From NCBI RefSeq assembly GCF_012863495.1, contig NZ_JAAVJL010000005.1:62001-126000 (forward strand): a stretch of DNA of 64,000 nucleotides, written 5' to 3'. The notes beneath the pieces are model-generated. The model saw only the letters and a program-made list of their open reading frames with translations, was not told the DNA's origin and ran no database searches. The position numbers and the translations under genes are program-made. Source of the DNA: Pseudanabaena yagii GIHE-NHR1. GTDB lineage: Bacteria > Cyanobacteriota > Cyanobacteriia > Pseudanabaenales > Pseudanabaenaceae. This document shows, one piece after another, positions 8,649 to 18,752 of the stretch (position 1 is its first letter; every line of letters starts with the position of its first letter).

Positions 8649-9282
8649 ACAAACCTTTAGTAACGTACTTACCCTTGAGAATAATCAAAGCGTCCTTAAG
8701 GTTCTGCTGGTCTTGCAGACAGGTGTTCAAAATGTCCCTATTCCAGTCCACAAGATTCATGGCAAGTTTGACCTCATCACTGGCTAACCATTTCAAATCC
8801 TTTTCGGTCTGGGGATTGAGATTAGCTTGAGGAGATACAACCTTAGCGATCGCCAAACCCGAAACCAGACCTGCCGCTAAGCCAATCATCAACATCCCCG
8901 CACAGAAACCAATGAAGGGCAAGCTAATCGTCCGCCAATAACCTTGAGATTCCTGATGCTGTTTGTTTTTGATGATATTCGCGATCGCCTGACTAATCGC
9001 CACCTCCTGCTCCTTAACCGCAGTCTCGCGCAGAGTCGCCAGAAAGTCACGAAACTTTTGGATACCAACATCGAAGCCCTTGGCTAAGGCACTTTGGAGC
9101 AGGTTGGGGGCAGTGGCAACCGTGGCGGCAACTTGAGCATTGGACAGAAAAATCGCAATGTAAGGATCGTTCTGGGGAATGCCAGACTTAGCCACAATCT
9201 CGTAAATCTTGGCTTTGACCGTGGGATCGTAGTCATGGATGGCAATATCCAGATAGGTTTTGGGTTGAGGATCGCTATTCAT
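8596..9282 (-). CDS. membrane-anchored protein of the mobilization operon, unknown function
   Basis: A 228-residue protein I can describe but not name; it resembles small proteins found next to ParA-like genes on cyanobacterial mobilizable plasmids. Residues ~1-115 are soluble and helical (YLDIAIHDYDPTVKAKIYEI), residues ~120-148 form one long Gly/Ala-rich membrane segment, and a soluble tail of ~80 residues follows. An upstream open frame exists, but the ATG at 9282 is preferred: it lies one base after the stop of the ParA-like gene and has AAGAAG before it, implying translational coupling. It is the last gene of a three-gene minus-strand operon (10607 to 8596). Confidence 0.65.
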   Translation of the reverse strand: MNSDPQPKTYLDIAIHDYDPTVKAKIYEIVAKSGIPQNDPYIAIFLSNAQVAATVATAPNLLQSALAKGFDVGIQKFRDFLATLRETAVKEQEVAISQAIANIIKNKQHQESQGYWRTISLPFIGFCAGMLMIGLAAGLVSGLAIAKVVSPQANLNPQTEKDLKWLASDEVKLAMNLVDWNRDILNTCLQDQQNLKDALIILKGKYVTKGLCALWVLPESQRVYEDRR

Positions 9283-9283
9283 A

Positions 9284-10003
9284 CTAGGATTTGGCTTCTT
9301 TCTTCTGGACGTTTTGAGGTAAGAGATTCGTGGACTCAAAGGCTTTGTAAGCATCTCTGAGGAAGGTTTTGATTTGATTCCTGCCAATGATGCCAAACTC
9401 AGAGTAGTTAGAAGCCTCCTCAAAAGTGAGGCGTTTAGCATTGATTTCAATGCGCCTGCCATCTCCCAACTTCGGAAAATCGATTACGGCTACACCATAT
9501 TCGGCGATCGCCTTCTGGATTGCTTCGTGCTCTTGGAAATAGCCCCATTCATCACAGCGACCCCAGTTTTTGATAAACACATGGGTGATGTAGCCTTGGT
9601 AATGTTCCAGAGACTCAATGAATAGCTCAATTGAATCACTTTCACCATCACTGACAAACCACTTGATGAAAGACACACCATGCTCCTTGCCCAAGTCTAG
9701 TAAACCTTTGGTGTGAATCCATTGGGATACAGCACGATGGGCTTGAGCAGGTAAATTGACCACGACTGTTTTTTTGAGTGCATAGTCAAAAATAGAATCA
9801 GGGACATCTGCCATTTTTTCATTTTCAGAGAAAAAAGCAGCCTTACTATCCTTATAAATATTGAGGACGGTAGGATTGCTGCGATCCGCCTCAATGCCAG
9901 TCAATGGGATGGCATGATCCTTGAGATATTGGAGCATGGCTCGAGCAACCCAACTTTTACCCACACCACCTTTTTCACCATCGATCAGGTTAATAATTGC
10001 CAT
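9284..10003 (-). CDS. ParA/MobD-like P-loop ATPase
   Basis: A 239-residue ATPase of the ParA/MinD superfamily. The deviant Walker A motif GEKGGVGKSW is at residues 9-18, with the signature lysine early in the loop, and a VVNLPAQ strand near residue 80 sits where the Walker B region is expected. ParA-type proteins partition plasmids or position the conjugation/mobilization apparatus. Here the gene lies between a small DNA-associated protein and a membrane protein and is divergent from mobC and the relaxase, so a mobilization or partition role is likely. No ParB partner is visible. Confidence 0.8.
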   Translation of the reverse strand: MAIINLIDGEKGGVGKSWVARAMLQYLKDHAIPLTGIEADRSNPTVLNIYKDSKAAFFSENEKMADVPDSIFDYALKKTVVVNLPAQAHRAVSQWIHTKGLLDLGKEHGVSFIKWFVSDGESDSIELFIESLEHYQGYITHVFIKNWGRCDEWGYFQEHEAIQKAIAEYGVAVIDFPKLGDGRRIEINAKRLTFEEASNYSEFGIIGRNQIKTFLRDAYKAFESTNLLPQNVQKKEAKS

Positions 10004-10013
10004 AATTTGCCTC

Positions 10014-10607
10014 CTAATAACGATTGTAGTGTTTCAAGATTTTCTGTTGTGCTAAGTAGTCATCATCATCGTCATCATCTACAGGGAGAGACTTTGGGAC
10101 AATGCTTTTGGGCTTGTCAGACTCAACCTGATTAGTCTGTTTTAAGTCCGAATTCATTCTGGTGGTTGTAGGTTGAATGTCTGTGGTTATGCCAACAACA
10201 TTCTGATTAATAGGCAATGAACTAGGATAATCATCCGAAAACTTTGCGGGTTCTGACGGCAAAATTGACAGAGTAGGAGTACCCGAGGCTTTTGCGGCTT
10301 TAGTAGCATCGCGTTTTGCTTTCGCCACGGCTTTTTTATTTTCTACATCGATCTTCTGTAAATACTTTCGTACTGTCTCACCAGAGATAGCAATGTGTAG
10401 TTCACTTGTCAGTTTGTAGCTGACTTCTTCATAGGTATATCCCAAAGCAATTAAAGCTCTAATCCCACTTTCCAAGGTTCGGATGATGTCGAGTTTGGTT
10501 TTGAGGCTTTTTGTCTTCTGAGGTTCATTGACCCATTGCTCTGATAAAGCTACCAATTTATCCGTATCTAAGTCCGCTAACGATAAACGTGAGGGATCTC
10601 TAGTCAT
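10014..10607 (-). CDS. putative DNA-binding accessory protein of the mobilization operon
   Basis: A 197-residue protein of unrecognised family. The first ~110 residues are helical and contain a probable helix-turn-helix (YTYEEVSYKLTSELHIAISGETVRKYL) followed by a very basic helix (AVAKAKRDATKAAKA). The C-terminal part is Ser/Pro/Thr-rich and disordered, ending in a run of aspartates. It is the first gene of the operon with the ParA-like ATPase, 10 bases upstream of it. It may act as a small operon regulator, or as an adaptor between DNA and ATPase; this is inferred from context. Confidence 0.6.
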   Translation of the reverse strand: MTRDPSRLSLADLDTDKLVALSEQWVNEPQKTKSLKTKLDIIRTLESGIRALIALGYTYEEVSYKLTSELHIAISGETVRKYLQKIDVENKKAVAKAKRDATKAAKASGTPTLSILPSEPAKFSDDYPSSLPINQNVVGITTDIQPTTTRMNSDLKQTNQVESDKPKSIVPKSLPVDDDDDDDYLAQQKILKHYNRY

Positions 10608-10975
10608 TTTTTTAGCTGTTGTTTAGTGGATATAAATTCCTAAACTGTTGTCAAAAAATCCCCCAACATGGAAATCTTTGACCCAGATTAATTCTTATAT
10701 TGGATTGAGTACCTCCTAATTTATTGCTTTTTTCAATCATACCCATTGCTAAAGAAGATTGGGTTATTTTGCTCGATGAGATTTTTTACAATTTGTTAAC
10801 AGTCGTATAATTCCTGTCAATATTCACAATCTAAGAACTTCACTTACCAAGAAAGTATTCAGTAAATCCTTGTCTTAGATTATTTTTATATGCGGTCAGT
10901 AATTTCTATGTCTTAGGTATTATATTTTGCGTGATAAATTTATACCAATTGAGTGAAAAATACATACAATTTGTG

Positions 10976-11039
10976 TCCCAAAATCGTACCTAGTATTGTC
11001 CCAAAGTTATCCCAAAATCGTATCTAGTATTATCCTAAA
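10976..11039 (+). repeat. two tandem 34-bp-period repeats
   Basis: The unit TCCCAAAATCGTA-CTAGTAT occurs at 10976 and again at 11010 with few changes. It lies in the divergent mobilization promoter region and could be an operator or an iteron-like site. Confidence 0.6.
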
Positions 11040-11103
11040 TTTGTGCGGATCGATGCGGATCTGCAACGATTTTCCGTGCTTTGAGGTATGTCCAAAACTA
11101 GTC

Positions 11104-11177
11104 GCAAGCTATGTTGCTCGTCGGACAAGAAATCGCGCTATCGCTTGATTTTTGTTCGACGGCAACATTACGCTTGC
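11104..11177. repeat. imperfect ~30-bp-arm inverted repeat
   Basis: GCAAGC-ATGTTGC-CGTCGGACAA on the left is matched by TTGTTCGACG-GCAACAT-GCTTGC on the right. The apex carries GCGCTATCGC. Followed at once by the hairpin CCAAAGGGG/CCCCTTTGG (11177-11199). It may be a REP-like dispersed hairpin or the fold-back of an oriT. Confidence 0.6.
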
Positions 11178-11398
11178 CAAAGGGGAGGAACCCCTTTGGA
11201 ATCCCCCTCAGCCAAATGACAAAATGCAAAGAAATTTAGAAAAAACAAACTAGATATAGAATTAACACTTTAAAATCTAAGTGTGTGTAGGAGGATAGGA
11301 ATTGCAAAAATAACTGATAGCTACGGCTTATCAGACTCTTTGTAATTTGCAGATATTTTGACAACAAGTAAGCAGGATAAACTTTAGGAATAACAGCA

Positions 11399-11809
11399 AT
11401 GACTTTATCCGTTAGATTTACAGTGCGAATGACCGAAGAGGAGAAAGTAATCCTAGATGAGAAAGCAAGTCAACTGAATGTTAAAGCCAGTGAAATTGTG
11501 AGATGTGCAACGTTTAAGTACGATCTGCCGATATCTAAAGTACAAGTTGCAAACGTGGATTGGGATCTTTATCATCTGTTGGGAGAAGTCAAGTATGAAT
11601 TGAATAAAATCGGTACAAATATCAACCAACTAGCCCATGATGCCAACTTGAGTCTAATGATGGGTAGCCCAATGCAACTACAACTGGAAGAACTCAATGA
11701 GATATCGCGTCGTATCGATCAATCAATTGGTTCAATATCTGAACTAAGAACTCTGATTACGGAAAGTACAGGTATAAAGCCCAAATTAGGAGAAGAGGAT
11801 GATCGGTAA
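11399..11809 (+). CDS. mobC: MobC-like relaxosome accessory protein
   Basis: A 136-residue protein with an N-terminal ribbon-helix-helix-like segment (VRFTVRMTEEEKVILDEKA) and the family landmark LNKIGTNINQLAHDAN. MobC proteins bind near oriT and help the relaxase open the strands. It overlaps the relaxase start by 11 bases, as in mobilization operons. The start ATG at 11399 follows a weak AGGA site. Confidence 0.85.
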   Translation: MTLSVRFTVRMTEEEKVILDEKASQLNVKASEIVRCATFKYDLPISKVQVANVDWDLYHLLGEVKYELNKIGTNINQLAHDANLSLMMGSPMQLQLEELNEISRRIDQSIGSISELRTLITESTGIKPKLGEEDDR

Positions 11810-13322
11810 AATTATTAAGGGCAAGAGCTTTCAAGGCTGCTTATCTTATGTCATGAGGAAAACTGGTGCGGCAGTCATAGATATGAATATGGATGGCAAA
11901 GATCCATATAGCCTAGCGAATGAATTTTCTTTGTCTTGGCAATTGCGCCCTAAATTAAGTTACAAAGTTTGCCATGTAATTCTCAGCCTTAGTCCTGAAG
12001 AGCATCTTAACAATGACGCTTGGCAGATAGCGATCGCCCAATATCTCAAGGAAATGGGATTTACCAATAATCAGTATGTGGCTGTAAAGCATACTGACAA
12101 AGAAAATCACGAACACATTCATCTCGTGATCAGTCGGGTGCGGATGGATGGCTCAGTGGTCTCTGATAGTTGGGATTGGACGCGCAGCCAAGATGTAATC
12201 CGCAAACTAGAGCAGGATTTTGGACTAGCGGCTGTACCATCAAGTTGGGAGAGCGATCGCCAAGAGCAAACTAAAAGTCAGATTGACAAGGAATTAGAAA
12301 CGGGTAAAGCCACTGTAAAGCGGCAACTTGCGGACAAAATAGATGCAACTTTGGTAAGTACCATGTCACTACCAGACTTTATTGAGCAGTTAAATCTTGA
12401 AGGGATTGAAGTCAGGGTTGACCGAGATCGCAAGGGAAAACCCAAAGGGATTGCTTACAAATTTGATGGAGTGAGCATGGCAGGCTCCAGTGTGGGCAAG
12501 GCTTATTCCTTACCGCGTATCTTGAAGCGGATAGAAAGCACCTCTGAGCAGGGGATACATTCTAATATTTCCTCTATTTCCTCTCACATATCACAAGTCA
12601 TTAGAGAGCAAGTAAAAGTAGGGATAACCATGCCCCAGTTGATTGAGCAATTGAAACATTCAGGAGTAGCGGCTCATGTCAAATACACCCGCACTAAGAA
12701 GATTAAAGGTATTTCCTATAGTTTGGGAAGTAACAGCATTCAAGGTAATGAGCTAGGCAAAGAGTATAGCTGGGGAGGACTTCAGAAATATTTACAGGTC
12801 AGTTACGATCCAGCACGAGATCGCTCAATTATTTTAGAGATGCAAAGCGCTAACCTAAAGGCGATAAGTCAGCCTATAGAGTCGCTTCATCAAACTGAGC
12901 AGGGCTTATCAGATAGTTTTTTAAACGAGCTTGTGGTTGAGTTAGAAAAACAGCGATCGCTAAAAGCACTCAAACCAACACAATCTGAAAATATTACTAA
13001 TCTAGAAATCTCCATTAATCTAGAGCAGAGCCGAAACGATCTTGCTCAGATGGTTGCAGCAATCTGCCATCAACTCCTCAATGAGCTAGGCGTTGATAGA
13101 TTTGGAGAAATGGGCAAGAATGCTTACGGTATCCAACGAAGCGGAGATACTCTGACAGTTGAGAGATTACGAGGAGATCGCCAGATCGTTTTGCAGTTCA
13201 AGGGACAAGAAGTTAAATTTGAACAATTGAGTGAATTGGATATCCAACAATTTGAACAAGCTTGGCAGCATCGATCTCAAGTACAGCAAAAAAGTATTGA
13301 CGGACAAGCCAAAATTGGATGA
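11799..13322 (+). CDS. relaxase/mobilization nuclease (VirD2-type)
   Basis: A 507-residue relaxase, which nicks oriT and pilots the strand to the recipient. The N-terminal ~170 residues form the relaxase domain: a candidate catalytic tyrosine in CLSYVM (Y17) and the metal-binding triad in the segment NHEHIHL (H104, H106, H108). The middle carries two copies of a ~60-residue module, the first from about residue 187 (SLPDFIEQLNLEGIEV...GIAYKF) and the second from about residue 278 (TMPQLIEQLKHSGVAA...GISYSL), as found in larger relaxases. The frame is intact. An IS256 element lies 32 bases downstream, so any following transfer genes have been separated. Confidence 0.9.
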   Translation: MIGKIIKGKSFQGCLSYVMRKTGAAVIDMNMDGKDPYSLANEFSLSWQLRPKLSYKVCHVILSLSPEEHLNNDAWQIAIAQYLKEMGFTNNQYVAVKHTDKENHEHIHLVISRVRMDGSVVSDSWDWTRSQDVIRKLEQDFGLAAVPSSWESDRQEQTKSQIDKELETGKATVKRQLADKIDATLVSTMSLPDFIEQLNLEGIEVRVDRDRKGKPKGIAYKFDGVSMAGSSVGKAYSLPRILKRIESTSEQGIHSNISSISSHISQVIREQVKVGITMPQLIEQLKHSGVAAHVKYTRTKKIKGISYSLGSNSIQGNELGKEYSWGGLQKYLQVSYDPARDRSIILEMQSANLKAISQPIESLHQTEQGLSDSFLNELVVELEKQRSLKALKPTQSENITNLEISINLEQSRNDLAQMVAAICHQLLNELGVDRFGEMGKNAYGIQRSGDTLTVERLRGDRQIVLQFKGQEVKFEQLSELDIQQFEQAWQHRSQVQQKSIDGQAKIG

Positions 13323-13354
13323 GCTACGATGAGACAGGAGATTGTCAAGCAAAG

Positions 13355-14646
13355 TGTGTAAAGTCTAGAAACTAGAAGTGGAGACGATCCTCGAAAAGGA
13401 TAGCAAAGCGATTGAGTGCAGGTTTCCAGTCACGAATGGGCATCGTCCATTTCTTAGAAATATTCCGCATTGCCAAATAAACCAGCTTGAAAGCAGCTTC
13501 GTCGGTCGGAAAAATCTGTTGAGACTTAATCACCTTCCGCAAACTGCTATTCATCGACTCAATGGCATTGGTGGTATAAATCGCCCTACGAATCTCAGTG
13601 GAGAAAGCAAAGAAGGGGATAATGTTCGCCCAATGACTACGCCAAGACTTGGAGATTGATGGATATTGCTTGTCCCACTTTTCAGCAAACAACTCAAGGT
13701 TAAACTCAGCCTCCGACTCCGTTGCAGCGCTATAAATAGCCTTGAGGTCAGCACAAACTTGCTTGCGCTGTTGCCAAGGTACAAAAGCGACTGAATTCCT
13801 GACCATGTGGACAATGCATAACTGCACCTGAGTTTTCGGAAATACCGTCTCAATGGCATTAGGGAAACCAGTCAAGCCATCGACACATGCAATCAAAATA
13901 TCTTTGATGCCACGGTTGTGAATTTCGGTCAGTACTGACAGCCAGAATTTCGCACCTTCATTGGGAGAAATCCACATACCCAGTAATTCCTTGTACCCAT
14001 CCATATTCACCGCCAAGGCAAAGTACAGGGACTTATTAATTACCCTGCCATTGTCTCGGACTTTAATGACCAGACAGTCCAGAAATACGATTGGATAGAC
14101 CGCATCAAGGGGACGATTTTGCCATTGCTTTACCTCATCAATCACGGCATCAGTGACATTGGAGATTAATGTCGGTGATACTTCGACTCCATACATTTCC
14201 TGCAACTGGGCTTGAATATCCCTGACACTCATGCCTCGTGCGTAGAGAGCAATGATTTTTTCATCTAGTCCTGACAAGCGGCTTTGTCCTTTCTTCACCA
14301 GATGTGGTTCAAACTCACCACTGCGATCTCGCGGTACTGCAATTTCTGCTACGCCAAAGTCCCCTTGGACTTTTTTCTGGCTATAACCATTGCGACTGTT
14401 GGTTTGTCCTTCTGGTCTGGGTTCATGTTTGCCGTAGCCAAGATGGTTTGATAGCTCTGCTTCCAACGCCCGTTCCACCAACGCGGTCGTCAGTTGCTTC
14501 AGGATTCCTCCTTCTCCGAATAGGTCAGGTGGAGTTTTACATTCTTGCAACAATTCGTTTAGCAATTCTTTGCGTATATTCATCTTTTGGGTGTTAGTTA
14601 TTGTGTGTCTTGATTATCTCTCTGTATACTTCCTAGACTTTACACA
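13355..14646. mobile_element. IS256-family insertion sequence
   Basis: The 14-bp inverted ends TGTGTAAAGTCTAG (13355-13368) and its complement (14633-14646) flank a complete transposase. I found no 8-9-bp target duplication. A remnant of a related element end occurs at 57126. Confidence 0.85.
13372..14583 (-). CDS. IS256-family transposase
   Basis: A full-length 403-residue mutator-type (IS256) transposase, which moves the element by a copy-out/paste-in route. Family landmarks are visible: [20 protein letters not shown] (first Asp), CVDGLTGFP (second Asp), the CIVHMVRN motif, and [14 protein letters not shown] (Glu). The stop codon lies only 4 bases from the left terminal repeat. The protein is uninterrupted, so the element may be active. 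Confidence 0.95.
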   Translation of the reverse strand: MNIRKELLNELLQECKTPPDLFGEGGILKQLTTALVERALEAELSNHLGYGKHEPRPEGQTNSRNGYSQKKVQGDFGVAEIAVPRDRSGEFEPHLVKKGQSRLSGLDEKIIALYARGMSVRDIQAQLQEMYGVEVSPTLISNVTDAVIDEVKQWQNRPLDAVYPIVFLDCLVIKVRDNGRVINKSLYFALAVNMDGYKELLGMWISPNEGAKFWLSVLTEIHNRGIKDILIACVDGLTGFPNAIETVFPKTQVQLCIVHMVRNSVAFVPWQQRKQVCADLKAIYSAATESEAEFNLELFAEKWDKQYPSISKSWRSHWANIIPFFAFSTEIRRAIYTTNAIESMNSSLRKVIKSQQIFPTDEAAFKLVYLAMRNISKKWTMPIRDWKPALNRFAILFEDRLHF

Positions 14647-14743
14647 GATTACTTTACACTCTCTGAGACAGTTTTATATCTTGCCAAATCACGGTACAAA
14701 ATAGAGATTACCCATTCCCACATCCGATGACCAAAAATTCACT

Positions 14744-15371
14744 ATGCATATAGATCCCAGCACAACATCCTCGCAAGACAACTACAAACTATTAACCAAT
14801 CTGGTAGTCCCGCGCCCGATCGCATGGGTAACCACTCAAAATAGCGAAGGAGTGATTAACCTTGCCCCCTTCAGTTTCTTTAAACGCGATCGGTAGCAAT
14901 CCCCTATATCTCGTCATCAGCATCGGCAACAAAGACGATGGCAGCCCCAAAGATACCGCCGCCAACATTATCGCTAATCGAGAATTTGTCGTGAATCTCG
15001 TCACAGAAGATTTGTTAAGCGCGATGAATATCTCCGCCGCCAACTTCCCTGCCGAAGAGAGCGAACTCACCGCCGTTGGACTCCATGGAGCCGAATCGAA
15101 ACGAGTCAAAGTTCCCCGCATCGCCGAAGCGAAAGCAAGTTTAGAATGTGTACTGCATAGCCAACAACCATTAGGAGCGTATAACCTCATCATTGGTGAA
15201 GTCGTGATGTTTCATGTGGATGACAGCATCATTGGCGATCACTACCATATAGAAGGATTTGCACCCATCGGTAGAATGGGATCACCTGCCTACTATTGTC
15301 GGACAACCGATAAGTTTGACCTCCCACGCATTTCCTACGATCAATGGCAACAAGAGAATCAAATCGGTTAA
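14744..15371 (+). pseudogene. flavin reductase-like FMN-binding protein, frameshifted
   Basis: Residues encoded from ATG 14744 (NYKLLTNLVVPRPIAWVTT, then INLAPFSFF) begin a flavin reductase/flavoredoxin-like FMN-binding split-barrel protein. The frame then fails at the AAA of 14882-14884; dropping one A gives SFFNAIGSNPLYL and continues to 15371 without further breaks (FVVNLVTEDL, GRMGSPAYYCRT). A single-base insertion, real or a sequencing error, is the simplest explanation. The second part alone could start only from a poor TTG. Downstream at 31 bases is an aldo/keto reductase, and the two may have formed an operon. Confidence 0.8.
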
Positions 15372-15401
15372 CGTAGAGCATTAGCAAACAGGAAACCAAC
15401 C

Positions 15402-16388
<987 letters not shown>

Positions 16389-16427
16389 GTCTACTTGCTT
16401 GAAACATAGCAATATATCACCGACATT

Positions 16428-17204
16428 ATGGACAGCTTACCGACAATTTTTTTATCCCATGGTGCGCCAGATTTAGCAATTCGGGATGGTGCTGTTAGTG
16501 ATTTTTTGCGATCGCTGCATCAGCAATTTCCGAAGCCCAAAGCGATTTTGGTGATCTCGGCGCATTGGAATTCTGATCCTCCGACGGTGAGCGCTGCGAC
16601 TAATCCTAGAACTATCTATGACTTTTCAGGATTTCCCAATCAACTGTATGAATTGAGCTATCCTGCATTGGGAGCGCCAGAACTTAGTGATCGCGTAGCT
16701 GAATTACTGACACAAGCAGGTATGACCTGTGAAACGCATCCCACAAAAGGCTTGGATCATGGAGCTTGGACTCCCTTGTTGCTTGCCTATCCAGTCGCCG
16801 ATATTCCAGTGACGCAGCTATCGATTCAGTCCCACCGCGATCCTCTACATCATTGGGAAATAGGAAAAGCCTTAGAACCTTTACGCCATGAGGGTGTATT
16901 GATTATCGGCAGTGGTAGTGCCACCCACAATATGTATGCTTTTAATGAATCCTACAATGCTGAAACTCCCGATTGGGTGCGCGTTTTTGATCGATGGCTT
17001 GCCCAAAATATTGCTGAAGGAAATCAGGAAGCATTACTGCAATACCGACAACGCGCTCCCTATGCCAAAGAGAATCACCCGACAGATGAGCATCTAATGC
17101 CTTTATTTGTGGCTATGGGGGCAGGAGGTGCGAAAGGGAAGCAATTGCATAGTAGCTATACCTATGGTGTTTTCAGTATGGCAGCTTACGCATTTATGAA
17201 TTGA
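16428..17204 (+). CDS. DODA-type class III extradiol ring-cleavage dioxygenase
   Basis: A 258-residue protein of the 4,5-DOPA dioxygenase/YgiD family, which cleaves catechol rings using a bound metal. Candidate ligands and catalytic histidines are H11 (SHGAP), H46 (ISAHWN), the GLDHGAW histidine and NHPTDEH. The family signature IGSGSATHN is present near residue 160. Length agrees with the family (~260). The physiological substrate in bacteria is usually unknown. The IS4/IS701-type element begins 47 bases after the stop codon. Confidence 0.9.
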   Translation: MDSLPTIFLSHGAPDLAIRDGAVSDFLRSLHQQFPKPKAILVISAHWNSDPPTVSAATNPRTIYDFSGFPNQLYELSYPALGAPELSDRVAELLTQAGMTCETHPTKGLDHGAWTPLLLAYPVADIPVTQLSIQSHRDPLHHWEIGKALEPLRHEGVLIIGSGSATHNMYAFNESYNAETPDWVRVFDRWLAQNIAEGNQEALLQYRQRAPYAKENHPTDEHLMPLFVAMGAGGAKGKQLHSSYTYGVFSMAAYAFMN

Positions 17205-17245
17205 AGTGGTTTTTCTCGTATTTTTTAGTTAAACCACGTTTGTTT

Positions 17246-17251
17246 AAAATC
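17246..17251 (+). repeat. 6-bp target-site duplication (AAAATC), left
   Basis: Identical to 18749-18754 at the other end of the IS. Confidence 0.6.
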
Positions 17252-18748
17252 ACTGGAATTTAGACTAAGTTGATTAAGAGAATCAGAAAAAGAGCAGGAA
17301 AAAGTGACCCAGAAAACGGAGAACTGAGTAAAAGCAAGAGAGAGAAAAAGAGAATATTGAAAGTTAGGAATTAAGGTAGTCTTGATTGACCTTTTTCGAG
17401 CGAGAAGCTCGTTTTTTGACGACAGGAAAGCGAGAAAAAGGAGAACGCTTGCGTCCAGATTTCCAACCGAGAGACTTACCACGAGGTTGGGGAGAACAAG
17501 CAGGAGAGCCAATCCTGACCAAAAGTGCGGCAAAGCCCTGAGCGACTCGACCAAAATTAAGATTGGTTTGAGGTTTCTGCCAAGGCAAAGGAGTATCAAT
17601 AACCAGTTGACGAGCCAACCACAATTGCCAAGAGAGTAAAGGCATAAGGTCACTCCAACGCAAAGCTTGCTGAGGAGTCAACAAATGGGGAAGAGTCCAA
17701 TGTAATCTTTGTTTGGCAAAACGATACCAATGGTCGATGGCAAAACGACGTAAGTACAAGCGCCAAAGGGAGTCTAAAGTCGGCATCTGTTCACCCACCC
17801 AAGCTAACCACAAACCAGAGCAATGAGAATGTGTAACTCGAATAACTTGAATATGTCGTTGGGCTGCTTGCCGAAAGTGTAAGTTAGACCATTGCTGGAT
17901 TTGCACCTGTCCAACCGTCTCATCTTCTAAGCTAAAAGTTGCCGATGGCTCTCCCCAACTATCAGCATTGGCAAGTTGGAATTTATCCCCATGCTTACGA
18001 GGACGACCATAACCACTGTAGGGCGCAGGGGCTTTGTATAAGCATCGGTTAGGACGTAGACGTATTAGTAAATCGGCAGGGATATCCTCAGTCAAATTCA
18101 TAAAGACGGCACTGCCATATTCACTGTCGTAAGTAGCGATTGGTCTTACCGTTAAATCTCGACATACTTGACTCAGTTGGAATGCGGCTCTTTGCCCTGC
18201 TGTCTCAAAACTACTGATCCGCTCGTGACATAACGGGATTGCCCAACTCCCTGTCATCTCTGGTATCCATGCCAAGGTGCTGTAGTCATGCCCTAACACG
18301 ATCGGTTTGTTCCCTTCTACCAAATTCGGTTGATGCACAAAACTCCTGTCTTTTAGCGTTTTGGCATGGGGTCTTCCCCATCCTGTATGGTCTCCTGCTA
18401 GCAAAGGGCGGATGTCTTTGGGTATTTGTTCCACACATAACCGTCTTATCCTGCCTCGGTTGGGGCGACTGTCTTTTAATGATTCATACAGACTTGACCA
18501 TTTTCTTCGATACACTGCGGATAACGATAATTCTACAAATGATTTCACTCTCGGACTGGTCAATACTGCATCCATCAAGTCAAATATTGCATCCCGTCCG
18601 TTCCCTAAAAATCTATATACCTGTTGACGAAAGTCTTGTAGTTTATCAATAATCATGACTGTAGATGTCTCTTTACTTTTCATCTACTTTAGGCAGTTTG
18701 TATCTCTTTTACTCTGCCTTTTTTACCTTTTTTAGTCTAAACTCCAGT
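17252..18748. mobile_element. IS4/IS701-type insertion sequence with 17-bp ends
   Basis: Ends ACTGGAATTTAGACTAA (17252-17268) and the complement of ACTGGAGTTTAGACTAA (18732-18748) differ at one position. Flanked by direct AAAATC repeats (17246-17251 and 18749-18754). The right target repeat forms part of the recD2 stop codon. Confidence 0.85.
17364..18683 (-). CDS. IS4/IS701-superfamily DDE transposase
   Basis: A 439-residue transposase. Asp residues of the DDE core are likely in LAGDHTGWG and TYDSEYGS; the C-terminal helix region RRFAIDHWYRFAKQRLHW is the equivalent of the IS4 Y-(2)-R signature. The C-terminal tail is strongly basic (Arg/Lys-rich), as in related cyanobacterial elements. It is uninterrupted. 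I place it in the IS701-like branch with moderate certainty; subfamily assignment needs comparison with reference elements. Confidence 0.85.
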   Translation of the reverse strand: MKSKETSTVMIIDKLQDFRQQVYRFLGNGRDAIFDLMDAVLTSPRVKSFVELSLSAVYRRKWSSLYESLKDSRPNRGRIRRLCVEQIPKDIRPLLAGDHTGWGRPHAKTLKDRSFVHQPNLVEGNKPIVLGHDYSTLAWIPEMTGSWAIPLCHERISSFETAGQRAAFQLSQVCRDLTVRPIATYDSEYGSAVFMNLTEDIPADLLIRLRPNRCLYKAPAPYSGYGRPRKHGDKFQLANADSWGEPSATFSLEDETVGQVQIQQWSNLHFRQAAQRHIQVIRVTHSHCSGLWLAWVGEQMPTLDSLWRLYLRRFAIDHWYRFAKQRLHWTLPHLLTPQQALRWSDLMPLLSWQLWLARQLVIDTPLPWQKPQTNLNFGRVAQGFAALLVRIGSPACSPQPRGKSLGWKSGRKRSPFSRFPVVKKRASRSKKVNQDYLNS

Positions 18749-18752
18749 AAAA

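Larger units (their letters stand above)
10608..11398. other. 791-bp divergent intergenic region, candidate oriT/control region
   Basis: No gene is visible. It separates the minus-strand ParA operon from the plus-strand mobC-relaxase pair, the usual place for a transfer origin. It is A/T-rich and contains a 34-bp tandem repeat (10976-11039), a long imperfect palindrome (11104-11177) and a 9-bp stem hairpin (11177-11199). No known nic site was recognised. Confidence 0.45.

Noticed and set aside
8448-8660. 70-residue plus-strand open frame between the ~90-bp repeats
   Set aside because: Its second half is repeat sequence and hairpin; no ribosome site or family signal.
9283-9462. 60-residue N-terminal extension of the membrane protein at 8596
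   Set aside because: It lies wholly in another frame of the ParA-like gene, and the ATG at 9282 has a coupled start with a ribosome site.
13340-14660. 8-9-bp target duplication of the IS256 element
   Set aside because: The flanks (CAAGCAAAG and GATTACTTT) do not match.
14879-14885. T-TTA-AAC slippery heptamer in the flavin reductase gene
   Set aside because: The zero frame reads TTT AAA C, so the heptamer is out of phase, and a +1 change, not -1, is needed to join the two parts. A simple indel is more likely.
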